64,000 bases of DNA, taken from NCBI RefSeq assembly GCF_050262165.1, contig NZ_CP189844.1; one strand, written 5' to 3'. The DNA comes from Parvimonas sp015257355. Its GTDB lineage: Bacteria > Bacillota > Clostridia > Tissierellales > Peptoniphilaceae. The translations under genes were made by a program, and so were the position numbers. A model generated the notes under the pieces. That model was not told where the DNA came from. It saw nothing but the letters and a program-made list of their open reading frames with translations, and did not search any database. Below, in pieces: positions 8,724 to 18,200 of this stretch (its first letter is position 1; the number at the start of each line of letters is the position of its first letter).

Positions 8724-9242
8724 ATGGACTTAAAATCAAAAATAAGAGTTATAGAAGGATTCCCAAAAGAAGGAATTAGCTTTAAAGATATAACTACATT
8801 AATTAGTGATGGTGAAGCTTTTAGAGAAGCTGTAAATTTAATGAAGAAAAATTTAGAAAATAAAAATATAGACTATATTGTAGGGCCGGAAGCGAGGGGA
8901 TTCGTATTTGGATCAGCAGTTGCTTACGCTTTAAATGTAGGATTTATACCAGTTAGAAAACCTGGAAAATTACCTGGAGAAACTGTTTCTTTTGAATATT
9001 CTCTTGAATATGGAACGGATAAGCTAGAAATTTGTAAAAATGCATTAAAAAGTGGAGACAGAGTTGCTATAGTTGATGATTTACTTGCCACAGGTGGAAC
9101 TATTAATGCTTGTGCAAAATTAATTGAGTCACAAGGGGCTGAAGTTGTTTCAATGCAATTTTTAATGGAATTAACTGACTTAAACGGTAGAGATAAAAAC
9201 AAGGAATATCAAGTAGATTCTATTTTGGAGTATAATATTTAA
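8724..9242 (+). CDS. apt: adenine phosphoribosyltransferase
   Basis: Salvages adenine to AMP using PRPP. The 172-residue length is standard. The family N-terminus IRVIEGFPKEGISFKDITTL is present, as is GPEARGFVFG (base recognition), VRKPGKLPGET, and the PRPP loop VAIVDDLLATGGT at about residues 114-126. AGGAGG lies 6 bases ahead of the ATG. The stop overlaps the start of the next gene by one base, so the two are translationally coupled. Confidence 0.96.
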   Translation: MDLKSKIRVIEGFPKEGISFKDITTLISDGEAFREAVNLMKKNLENKNIDYIVGPEARGFVFGSAVAYALNVGFIPVRKPGKLPGETVSFEYSLEYGTDKLEICKNALKSGDRVAIVDDLLATGGTINACAKLIESQGAEVVSMQFLMELTDLNGRDKNKEYQVDSILEYNI

Positions 9243-9481
9243 TGAGAATAGATAAATTTTTAAAAAATTCAAGACTTATAAAAAGAAGAACTGTTGCAAA
9301 AGAAGCTTGCGAAAAAGAAAGAATTTTTAGAAATGGAAAAGCTATGAAACCTTCTGATGAAGTAAAAGTTGGAGATATCATAGAATTAAAGTTTGGAAAT
9401 TCTGATGTTAAAATTAGAGTGTTAGATATAACTGATAGTCAGAAAAAAGAAGATGCTCAAAAAATGTACGAAAATCTGTAA
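9242..9481 (+). CDS. rqcP: S4-domain RNA-binding protein (RqcP/Hsp15 type)
   Basis: A 79-residue protein that is essentially one S4 domain: MRIDKFLKNSRLIKRRTVAK, then FRNGKAMKPSDEVKVGDIIELKFG. In Bacillus, RqcP (YabO) works with RqcH in ribosome quality control and lies upstream of divIC. The same order here (this gene, divIC, tilS, hpt, ftsH) supports that identity over the heat-shock protein Hsp15. The ATG overlaps the apt stop by one base. Confidence 0.8.
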   Translation: MRIDKFLKNSRLIKRRTVAKEACEKERIFRNGKAMKPSDEVKVGDIIELKFGNSDVKIRVLDITDSQKKEDAQKMYENL

Positions 9482-9486
9482 AAGTA

Positions 9487-9515
9487 TTGAAAAAAATAAT
9501 TTTTTAGTATATAAT
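9487..9515 (+). promoter_or_regulatory. divIC promoter
   Basis: TTGAAA (9487-9492), a 17-base spacer and TATAAT (9510-9515) lie just ahead of the divIC ribosome site. They could give divIC transcription independent of apt. Confidence 0.8.
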
Positions 9516-9540
9516 TTATAAGAGATAGGGAGGTGGCTTG

Positions 9541-9828
9541 ATGAATAAGAGAAATAAAGCTCGAATTCGATTTTATGCGTTAGTATTTTTTGCTCTATGT
9601 ATTGTTTTTGGAAAAGCTATTGTTTATCAAGCTAAGGAAAAAAACAGATTAAGTAAAAAAATTCAAACTTTAGTAGATAGAAAAGATAAACTAAATGCTG
9701 AAATCTCAGAAGCAAAAGAAAGTCTTCAAAATGTAGACAATGAAGAATTTATTAAAAAAGTAGCTAGAGAAAAACTTAAAATGGTAGAAAAAGACGAAGT
9801 AATAGTAAAGTATAAAGATGTCGATTAG
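9541..9828 (+). CDS. divIC: septum formation initiator, DivIC/FtsB family
   Basis: Divisome membrane protein that pairs with FtsL. It has 95 residues: a short basic cytoplasmic N-terminus, one membrane helix (about residues 11-28), then an extracellular coiled coil rich in Lys, Glu and Leu, and the conserved end FIKKVAREKLKMVEKDEVIV. An in-frame TTG at 9538 is 3 bases upstream, but the AGGGAGG at 9527-9533 is spaced better for the ATG at 9541. Confidence 0.88.
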   Translation: MNKRNKARIRFYALVFFALCIVFGKAIVYQAKEKNRLSKKIQTLVDRKDKLNAEISEAKESLQNVDNEEFIKKVAREKLKMVEKDEVIVKYKDVD

Positions 9829-9845
9829 TTTAATTTAGTAGAGAA

Positions 9846-9873
9846 AGGAGCCGGGTTTATACTCGGTTTTTTA
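9846..9873 (+). terminator. hairpin with T-run between the tilS ribosome site and start codon
   Basis: Stem CCGGG (9851-9855) / CTCGG (9862-9866), with one G-U pair, is followed by six T. It looks like a weak terminator or attenuator. It sits between AAAGGAG (9845-9850) and the tilS ATG at 9879, so it may also affect tilS translation. Confidence 0.6.
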
Positions 9874-9878
9874 TTTTT

Positions 9879-11250
9879 ATGAAAAATGAATTTTTAAAAA
9901 CTGTAAAAAATTATGATTTATATGGTTCTGGAATTTTATTAGCTGTTTCGGGCGGTAAAGATTCTATGACTATGTTAGATTTATTTAATTATTATAAAAA
10001 TGATTTTAAATTAAATATTATTGTTTGTCATTTTAATCATTCTTTAAGGGAAGATGCTGATAGAGATGAAGTTTTTGTTAAAAGACAATGCGAAAAATAT
10101 GGTTTAAAATTTTACTCAAAAAAAGAAAATGTTACACTTTTTTCTAGTGATAATAAGATGTCTATAGAAGAAAGCTCAAGAACATTAAGATATAAGTTTT
10201 TTGACGAGATTAAAAGTATTGAAAAATTAGATTACATAGCCACTGCTCATAATAAGAACGATTTAGCTGAAACTGTTATTATGAGAATACTAAGAGGTAC
10301 AGGTATTAATGGACTAATTGGCATACAGTCAGAAAGAGGAGATTTAATTAGGCCTTTATTGAATTTTTCAAGAGATGATATTGAACAATATATTGAAGAA
10401 AATCAAATTCCTTTTGTTGAAGATGAAACTAATTTTGAAGAATTATATTTAAGAAATAAAATTAGATTAAATCTAATGCCTGTTCTAGAAAATGACTATA
10501 ATCCAAGAATATTAGATGCTTTGTCTAGATTATCAAATATTGCAAATGATTATAATAGTATTTCTAGAGAATATATATTTTCAAAAGAAGGATTATTATG
10601 GGAATTTAATAAAGAGCAAATTGTTGTTTATATTGAAAAATTAAAAAAACAATCTAAATCGTTTAGAAATATATGTATAGAGAATTTTTTGAATTTATAA
10701 GTAAAGATCCTGATGGAATTAATTATAAGATTATTGAAGAAATAGACAATTTGATTTTTACAAAAACGGGTAAATATATAGAAATAAAAGATGTAATTTT
10801 TAAAATAGAATACGATAAACTACTCATTTGTGATAAAAAAATTTTTAAAAATTCAAAAATAGAATTCTATTTTGAAAATTTAGATTTTTCTTTGTATTCT
10901 ACTAAGTTTTTTGATATAATTATAGAACAGTCTAATATAGAAGAATTTAATAATTTTAAACAAAAAAAAGATATACTTTTTATAAATAAAAAAATTTAAA
11001 ATTGTTAAAGATTAGAAATAGAAAAAATGGGGATTTTCTAGAATTTAATTTTGGAAAGAAAAAGCTAAAGGATATATTTATTGATGAAAAAATAAATCTT
11101 GAAATGAGGGATAATATACCTATTTTTGAAATTAATTCAGATATCATTTGGGTTGCTAATGTGAGGAGATCAAATAGATATTTAGTAGACAGTAATGAAG
11201 ATATAATAAAAATTAAGGTTTTATCAAAGGAGATTTTATGGAGAGATTAG
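9879..11250 (+). pseudogene. tilS: tRNA(Ile)-lysidine synthetase TilS, broken by two frameshifts
   Basis: TilS converts C34 of the AUA-reading tRNA-Ile to lysidine and is normally essential. The N-terminal PP-loop ATPase is intact (SGGKDS at 24-29, HFNHSLREDADRDE, YIATAHNKNDLAETVIMRILRGTGINGL). The frame stops at 10700. The linker continues in a second frame (to 10999), and the C-terminal TilS domain (KIRNRKNGDF, KKLKDIFIDEKI, IIWVANVRRSNRY) is in a third (from about 10990). Adding one base near 10695-10700 and one in the A7 run at 10988-10994 yields 457 residues, the usual size. Both changes are single-base losses, so sequencing error is a serious possibility. The 3' end overlaps hpt. Confidence 0.85.
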
Positions 11251-11798
11251 AATCTATAGTTAAATCAGATATGAAAGAATTATTATTTGATGAAAAAACT
11301 ATAAAAGATAGAGTTAAGGAACTTGGACAAGAAATAACTAATCATTACCAAAATGATGATGCTGAACTTGTTGTAGTTGGAATTTTAAGAGGTTCTATAT
11401 TGTTTTTTGCAGACTTGATTAGAGCTATTAATCTTCCGATATCAATAGATTTCATGGCAATTTCATCTTATGGAAACTCATCTGAAAGTGGAATTGTAAA
11501 AATAGTTAAAGATTTAGAAGCTGATGTTTCAGGTAAAAATATTTTAATTGTTGAAGATATTATTGATACTGGAAAAACATTAAAATATCTTTTTAATTAT
11601 TTTAAAGATAGAGGTGCAAAAACTGTTAAAGTTTCAAGTATGCTAGACAAACCAGAAAGAAGACTTGTAGAAATTTCTGGAGATTTTGTAGGATTTGAGG
11701 TTCCAAATGACTTTATTGTAGGTTATGGACTAGATTATAATCAATCATATAGAAATTTACCATATATTATTTCTCTTAAGGAAGAGGTATATAAATAG
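11238..11798 (+). CDS. hpt: hypoxanthine phosphoribosyltransferase
   Basis: Purine salvage enzyme making IMP and GMP from hypoxanthine and guanine. The 186-residue protein carries the type-I PRTase elements: LVVVGILRGSILFFADL (pyrophosphate loop), MAISSYGNSSESG (flexible loop), the PRPP motif ILIVEDIIDTGKT near 107-119, and the DFIVGYGLDYNQSYRNLPYI ending. AAGGAG precedes the ATG, which lies inside the 3' end of tilS. The tilS-hpt-ftsH order is conserved in Firmicutes. Confidence 0.96.
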   Translation: MERLESIVKSDMKELLFDEKTIKDRVKELGQEITNHYQNDDAELVVVGILRGSILFFADLIRAINLPISIDFMAISSYGNSSESGIVKIVKDLEADVSGKNILIVEDIIDTGKTLKYLFNYFKDRGAKTVKVSSMLDKPERRLVEISGDFVGFEVPNDFIVGYGLDYNQSYRNLPYIISLKEEVYK

Positions 11799-11816
11799 AA
11801 TATTAGGAGGGAAAGC

Positions 11817-13772
11817 GTGAATAAAAAAACTAAAGCGTATCTTGTATATTTGATACCAATTTTGTTTTTAACTGCATATTTTTTTGTAATAAAAACTTCA
11901 ACACCAGTAGTTAAAGAGTACACAGTTACAGAAATAGTATCAAAAATAAAAAATGATGAAGTTACGGAAGTAACTACACAAGGTTCATATATAACTGGAA
12001 AATTAAATGATAAAGATAAAACAGAATTTAAGGCATATTTACCTTCAGAATTTAGAATTAATTTTTATGATAATTATCTAAAGGCAAAGGTAGATAACAA
12101 TACTATAAAATATAATGGTAAGGCTGAGCCTACAAAGCCATTCTATTTAGAAATTTTGCCTACACTTATAGTTTTAATAGGTCTTGGAGTACTTTGGTTT
12201 CTATTTATGAGACAAGCTCAAGGTGGTGGCAAAGTAATGAATTTTGGAAAGAGTAAAGCAAGACTTCATAAAGATAAGAAAAATGAAGTAACATTTACAG
12301 ATGTTGCTGGACTTGAAGAAGAAAAAGAAGAATTACAAGAAATTGTTGACTTCTTAAGATCTCCTAAAAAATATAGTGACATTGGTGCTAGAATTCCAAA
12401 AGGTGTTTTACTTGTAGGTCCTCCGGGAACTGGTAAGACATATCTTTCAAGAGCTGTTGCTGGAGAAGCAAAAGTTCCTTTTTTCAGTATAAGTGGTTCA
12501 GACTTTGTTGAAATGTTTGTAGGTGTTGGGGCATCAAGAGTAAGAGATTTATTTGAAGAAGCTAAGAAGAATGCACCATGTATAATTTTTATAGATGAAA
12601 TTGATGCTGTTGGTAGAAGAAGAGGCGCTGGCCTTGGTGGTGGACATGATGAAAGAGAACAAACATTAAACCAATTACTTGTTGAAATGGACGGTTTTGG
12701 TGTTAATGAAGGAATAATTGTTATGGCTGCAACAAATAGACCTGACATTCTTGACCCAGCGATTTTAAGACCTGGTAGATTTGATAGACAAATTTATGTA
12801 GGTATACCAAATGTAAAAGAAAGAGAAGCAATATTAATGGTTCATACAAGAAATAAGAGATTAGATCCTGATGTAGACCTTAAAGTTATTGCTAAACATA
12901 CTACTGGATTTACTCCAGCGGATCTTGAAAATTTATGTAATGAAGCTGCATTATTATCAGCTAGATATAATTTAAAGACTATTCCTATGAAGGTTTTTGA
13001 AGAAGCTGCAATAAAAGTTGTAGCTGGCCCTGAAAAGAAATCTGCTGTTGTTACAGATAGAGATAGAAAGATAACTGCTTATCATGAAGCAGGTCATGCT
13101 ATTGTTTCAAGATTTGTTCCGTTATCAGATCCTGTTCAAATGATTACAATAGTTCCAAGAGGAAGAGCAGGTGGATTTACTGCTTATTCTCAAGATGAAG
13201 ATAGTCAATATATGACTGTAAAAGCAATGAAGTCTAGACTTGCAATGATGCTTGGTGGACGTTCAGCTGAGCTTATAATCTTTGAAGATGTAACAACTGG
13301 AGCATCTAATGATATTGAAAGAGCAACTAAACTTGCAAGAAGTATGGTTACTACTTATGGAATGAGTACTAAAATTGGACCTATAAATTATGATATGGGA
13401 GAAGAAGAAACTTTCTTAGGAAGAGATTTTGGAAAGGGAAGAACTTATTCTGAAGATGTTGCAAGACTTATTGATGGTGAAGTTAAAGATCTTCTTGATG
13501 AAGCATATAATACTGCTCAAAATGTATTAAATGAAAATATAGAATTCTTACACATAATAGCTAACAAACTTTTAGAAGTAGAAACTATTAGTGGAAAAGA
13601 ATTTGAAACTATGTATAATAAGTATATGGGTATTGAAGAAGAAGTAGTTGAAGAATCAGTAGAAAAGGTAGAAGAAGTTTTTGGTGATGAAGTTGATGAA
13701 GAATCAACTGAGAAAAAAGCAAATACTACTAAAGAAACTGTAGAAGAAAAAATAGAAAATGATGAAAATTAA
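11817..13772 (+). CDS. ftsH: ATP-dependent zinc metalloprotease FtsH
   Basis: Membrane-bound AAA+ protease for quality control of membrane and regulatory proteins, 651 residues. Two membrane helices (about residues 8-25 and 111-131) flank a small extracytoplasmic domain. The AAA domain has Walker A GPPGTGKT at 201-208, Walker B IIFIDEIDAVG near 257 and the second region of homology ending RPGRFDRQI. The peptidase domain has HEAGH near 425. The C-terminal tail is acidic and rich in Glu. The GTG start follows AGGAGGG. Confidence 0.97.
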   Translation: MNKKTKAYLVYLIPILFLTAYFFVIKTSTPVVKEYTVTEIVSKIKNDEVTEVTTQGSYITGKLNDKDKTEFKAYLPSEFRINFYDNYLKAKVDNNTIKYNGKAEPTKPFYLEILPTLIVLIGLGVLWFLFMRQAQGGGKVMNFGKSKARLHKDKKNEVTFTDVAGLEEEKEELQEIVDFLRSPKKYSDIGARIPKGVLLVGPPGTGKTYLSRAVAGEAKVPFFSISGSDFVEMFVGVGASRVRDLFEEAKKNAPCIIFIDEIDAVGRRRGAGLGGGHDEREQTLNQLLVEMDGFGVNEGIIVMAATNRPDILDPAILRPGRFDRQIYVGIPNVKEREAILMVHTRNKRLDPDVDLKVIAKHTTGFTPADLENLCNEAALLSARYNLKTIPMKVFEEAAIKVVAGPEKKSAVVTDRDRKITAYHEAGHAIVSRFVPLSDPVQMITIVPRGRAGGFTAYSQDEDSQYMTVKAMKSRLAMMLGGRSAELIIFEDVTTGASNDIERATKLARSMVTTYGMSTKIGPINYDMGEEETFLGRDFGKGRTYSEDVARLIDGEVKDLLDEAYNTAQNVLNENIEFLHIIANKLLEVETISGKEFETMYNKYMGIEEEVVEESVEKVEEVFGDEVDEESTEKKANTTKETVEEKIENDEN

Positions 13773-13802
13773 AATTAAGTAGAAGCTTGCTTCTACTTAA
13801 TT
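13773..13802 (+). other. 14-bp perfect hairpin after ftsH
   Basis: AATTAAGTAGAAGC and its exact complement are separated by TT, directly after the ftsH stop. The following sequence (TTATATGG) is not a good T run. The hairpin may therefore be a leaky terminator or an mRNA-stabilising or processing structure that lowers expression of the next gene. Confidence 0.6.
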
Positions 13803-13816
13803 TATATGGAGGATTT

Positions 13817-14293
13817 ATGGGAAGTAGTGATTTATTATTAATAGTATTCGGGGTAATATTAATATTTGTAATTAAGAAAATAGTAGCAATTTTTCAAACT
13901 AGAAAAAAATTAACTGGAGAATTAACTACTATGCCTCTTAGAGGTAGAAAAGTATTGTTTGGTTTATCTATTGCGTTAGTTGCATTTGGTGTTGTATATG
14001 CTGTACAAATTCAAGATATTTATAGTATCGTATATGTTTTAATTGGTATTACTTATTCAATAGTATCTCTTGATAGGTTATATATTGGAGATAATGGATT
14101 TTGCTTTGATGGAAAACTTGGAGAGTATAAGAAAATCAAAAAATGGGGTGCTCTAAATAGTAAGTTTTTTGAAGTTGTAGTTACTGGTGATTTAAAAGAT
14201 GAAATTTTAACTATTCCTCTTGAAAAAGAAAATGCGGAAAAACTTTCAATTCTTATAAAACAAAATAAAGCAAGACCAAAGTCAAAAAAATAA
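13817..14293 (+). CDS. membrane protein of unknown function, three helices plus soluble domain
   Basis: A 158-residue protein I cannot assign. It has a hydrophobic N-terminus (about residues 6-22), two more hydrophobic helices (about 42-60 and 62-82), then a soluble C-terminal half starting LYIGDNGFCFDGKLGEYKKIKKW that resembles a small PH-like or DUF5673-like beta domain, and a basic tail. GGAGG at 13808-13812 favours the ATG at 13817 over an earlier TTG at 13787, which lies in the hairpin. The stop overlaps the ATG of ogg by one base, so the two are coupled. Confidence 0.7.
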   Translation: MGSSDLLLIVFGVILIFVIKKIVAIFQTRKKLTGELTTMPLRGRKVLFGLSIALVAFGVVYAVQIQDIYSIVYVLIGITYSIVSLDRLYIGDNGFCFDGKLGEYKKIKKWGALNSKFFEVVVTGDLKDEILTIPLEKENAEKLSILIKQNKARPKSKK

Positions 14294-15168
14294 TGAAACT
14301 TTACGAAAAAGATAATTTAGTAATTTTAGAAGATGTAGAAAATTTTGATGCTAAGGCTATTTTTACTTGTGGACAGGCTTTTAGATGGTATGAAGAAAAA
14401 GATGGTAGTTTTACAACAGTACATTTAGGAAGAGTTTTAAATGTATTAAATAAAGATGACAAAGTTATATTTAAAGGAACAAATTTAGAAGAATTTAACG
14501 AAATTTGGATAGATTATTTCGACTTGAATACAGACTATCAATCTATAAGAAAAAGCTTAGCAAATAACAAAATTTTAGCAAATGCAATGGAATACGGAAA
14601 AGGTATTAGAATATTAAATCAAAATCATTTTGAAATGTTAATAAGTTTTATAATATCAGCTAATAATATGATTCCTAGAATTAGAAAATCCATTGAAGTA
14701 ATTTCTATGAGATATGGAAAATTTATTTGTGAAGATGAAAATAGAAAATATTATTCATTTCCAACTGTTGAAGAATTGAGTAAGGCCACAGTAGAAGAAT
14801 TAAGAGAATTCGCTAAGGTAGGGTTTAGAGATAAGAGAATTTTTGATACAGTTAATATGATAAAAAATGAAAATATTGATTTGGATAGTTTTGAAAATTT
14901 AGAAACAGATGTTCTTAGAGAAGAACTATTAAAATTTTCGGGAGTTGGAAATAAAGTTGCAGATTGTATTATGCTATTTTCATATAAAAGAGGGGAAGTT
15001 TTCCCAGTAGATGTCTGGATTAAGAGAGTTATGGAAGAACTTTTCATAAAAGAAGAAACTCCAGTTAAGAAAATTTCAAAAGAAGCAGACAGAATATTTG
15101 GAAAATATGCCGGTTATGCTCAACAGTATCTTTTCTATTATGGAAGAGAAGAAAAAATTGGTAAATAA
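14293..15168 (+). CDS. ogg: 8-oxoguanine DNA glycosylase/AP lyase (OGG1 type)
   Basis: Removes oxidised guanine from DNA. The 291-residue protein has an N-terminal OGG-type domain with FTCGQAFRWYEEKDGSF. The helix-hairpin-helix region follows: LLKFSGVGNKVADCIMLFS with the catalytic Lys in the position of OGG1 K249, and FPVDVWIKRVM with the catalytic Asp. It resembles the bacterial OGG1 homologues found in Clostridia rather than MutM. Translation begins on the stop of the preceding membrane protein. Confidence 0.93.
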   Translation: MKLYEKDNLVILEDVENFDAKAIFTCGQAFRWYEEKDGSFTTVHLGRVLNVLNKDDKVIFKGTNLEEFNEIWIDYFDLNTDYQSIRKSLANNKILANAMEYGKGIRILNQNHFEMLISFIISANNMIPRIRKSIEVISMRYGKFICEDENRKYYSFPTVEELSKATVEELREFAKVGFRDKRIFDTVNMIKNENIDLDSFENLETDVLREELLKFSGVGNKVADCIMLFSYKRGEVFPVDVWIKRVMEELFIKEETPVKKISKEADRIFGKYAGYAQQYLFYYGREEKIGK

Positions 15169-15196
15169 ATGTAGAGGTGATTCTATATTTTTTAAT

Positions 15197-15229
15197 AAAA
15201 AAGGAAGTGATAAAATCACTTCCTTTTTT
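15197..15229. terminator. bidirectional terminator between ogg and the subtilase gene
   Basis: A 15-bp perfect stem (A6-GGAAGTGAT and its complement) around AAA, with A tract on one side and T tract on the other, serves convergent genes on both strands. Confidence 0.93.
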
Positions 15230-15230
15230 T

Positions 15231-18200
15231 CTACTTATTTATTCTTTTACGAGCAAATAATGAACTTAATATTATAGCAGTAATTGCAAATAGTAGGATA
15301 TTATAGTTATTAGAAATTCCAGTCTTAACTAGTTTATTATTTCTTGTCTTAGTTGTATTATTAGCGTTATTGTTTTCGCTATTATTACTGTTGTTGTTAC
15401 TACTATTATTGCTGTTGTTACTATTAGTGTTGTTGTTACTACTACTATTATTGCTGTTATCATTGCTGTTGTTATTTGAATTATTATTATTATCAGAACT
15501 ATCTCTGTTAGCAATAGTTAGAGTAGTTTCTATTTTACCAGTTGTAAATTCAAATACAAGTGTGTGAGTTCCAACAGCTAATGTATCTGTAAAAGCTTCT
15601 TTGAATTTTACTATTGTACTTCCTTGAACTAATGAATAATAATCTTTATTAACTTCATTACCGTCAACTAAAAGTCTAACAAATTTTGAAATGTCTTCAC
15701 TAATTTTGATATCGGAAATTTTTTCTCCAAGTTTAACAGTTTGGTTATCCCCATAATGGAAAGTTATTGGAGTTTGATTATCATCATTTTGTATTTTAGA
15801 AATTACTACAGTATCTTCGTCCTTTTTGTCTTTTGTAAGTTCAACTTCAAAATTGTTCTTGTCAATATTGTATTTTTCATCTAATTCAACGATTATCTTA
15901 TATTTGCCTAATGCTACAGATTTTTCAAAAGATTTGCCTTTGTTTTCAAGTTCAATTTCTTCGCCTGTAACTTCATTAATAGCTTTTACTTTTAAGTTGT
16001 TAGGGATATTTTCTCCTGAAATATTAATTTTAATTATATATCCCATAACTGATTTTGCATCCTCAATATCTTTAATTGCAGATTCAAGTTCTTTTAGCTT
16101 GAAATTAACGTTTAGTAGTTGTTTAGCATTTTCAATTGCATCTAAATAAGCTTCATTTTCTTCTTCATCTGAATTAATATAAAGATTACCATCAGATAAA
16201 ACATCTTTTTCATTGATTAAATCTTTTAATTTCTTTACAAGTTTTGCATGTGCTTTATCACCATCTAAAGAATCTTTTGCAAGTTTTAACTCTTCAACAG
16301 CTTTTTTTACATTAAATTCAGTTCTTGTAGATTCATTGTCTAATAAGTCTTTAGCAGCTTTTGTTGAATTATCATAAAGTTCTTTTAATTCGTCAATAGC
16401 ATTTAGATACTTTTCTGATTTTTTGATTTCTTTGCTTTCTTCAACTAATTTTGTTAATTCAGAGATATCAATACTACTTGGTTTTCTCTTTATCTTGAAA
16501 TTAAATACTTGATCAGGATTTTCAAAGTTTAAATTGAAATTATTAACAGCGTTAGGGGAGATTTCATAATTTGAAATATTGCCATCAACATCTGTAATTT
16601 CAAGTTTATGATTTCCTATTGAAACAGGAATTTTATTACCAGTTAAGGATATTTCTTTTCCGTCAAGTTCAATTTTACTTAATTTATCGGTTGTATCAAT
16701 ATATTCTAGTCCAATTTTTATTGTTCCAGTAGTTATTTTTTCAAGATTAATAGAAATTTCATTGGTATCTTTTGTAATTTCAATTTCTTTATCTATATTC
16801 TTTCCTTTATAGCTTTCTGGACTTAATATTTCAACCTTATATTTTCCTAATTCTAATTTGTTATTTCCTGATTTGAAATCTAAATCATTTAATTTGAATT
16901 TTACATTAGGAATTTCAGTATCTCCAACTTTAAATTTGAAATTAACATCTTTACCATCAATAACATTTTTTGTAATGTTAAGAGTTATTGGGTGACCATC
17001 TGCTCCGAAAACCCAAGCTTCACCATTAGGACAAGAATATCCATTAGCAATATTTGTAGCTACAACATCATAACCAGATCCACTAGGAATAATAACTGAA
17101 TGCGTATTTTCGTCGGATTGTTTGTAAGTGTGTTTTACAACAACTTCACCAGAATCTTTCTTTCTTATTTCTAGTTTAATTTCATCATTAGGGTAGTTTT
17201 CAGGAATATTTGCAATTATTTTTCTTGAGTATTTTTCAACAAAATTTTCTTCATTATTTTTTCCCCAAGTAAATCCAACAGTAACATTTTTTTCACCCTT
17301 TTTAACTTCTATTACTTTTTCTTTTAAGTTGTAAGTTGGAGTAGGCTCATTAGCTTGTGCTTTGTATTCTCCATAATCTTCTTCTTGAGCTTCGATACAA
17401 TACCAACCTGGGTTAAGTTTCATACCAGGAGTATAGTCTAAACTGATTTTTCCTTTTTCAAAATTAAATCTTTCATTGTAGTTATAGATTTTATACTTAG
17501 TTTCAATACCTTTTTCTTTAGCATTATCTTGAATTAATAAAGAGAATTTATCATCTTCATTTTCTTTATAGTATTCAAAAACAACTTCTTGTACTGGATT
17601 TTCATCAGTTAATTTTACAGTTTGCATACCAGGAACAACATAATATCCTTCAGGAACTTCTTTAGGAACTATTTCTGAACGACCTCTACCAATACTTCTA
17701 ATATCTACTGGTTGTCCAACTGAAAGGTTCATTCCCATATAATCTATATGTCCATCATATCCTTTTGTAATTGGAACTACTTTAAATAAATTTTCAGAGA
17801 AAAGTAAATCCACTCTCTTGTTAATTGAATTTTCATCAATTGTTACTTCGGATATTTCTTTTTGGTCATCAGTACTAAGTACATAGTTGTATTTTAATGC
17901 TTTATTTGGGTTAGTAATTTCTACAACTATCTTATACTTTCCAAATGGGGCAGAGAAGAAAAATTGTGGAGTTTCTTCAACTTCTTGTCTTAATCTAAAT
18001 TTTTGTTTTGGATTATCAACATTTACAGCAGTAATTTTAAAATCCTTAAAACTAAGATCTCCTGTGCCTCTAACTAATACCATTTTTTGTCCGATTTTTT
18101 GTTTAGAAAATTTCAGCTCTATTTCATGGTTTAAGTTTTCTTCAGTAATTTCAAATTCTTGTTCTAAATTTTCACTAATTAATTTGTATTCGATAGGGCA

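Noticed and set aside
12266..12748. 160-residue ORF opposite ftsH
   Set aside because: Shadow of the conserved AAA domain with no ribosome site.
15355..15505. Short-repeat array resembling a CRISPR
   Set aside because: Triplet codon repeats in a coding region with no unique spacers.
15370..15567. Plus-strand ORF of almost pure Leu
   Set aside because: Antisense of the Asn/Ser tract of the subtilase; no start context.
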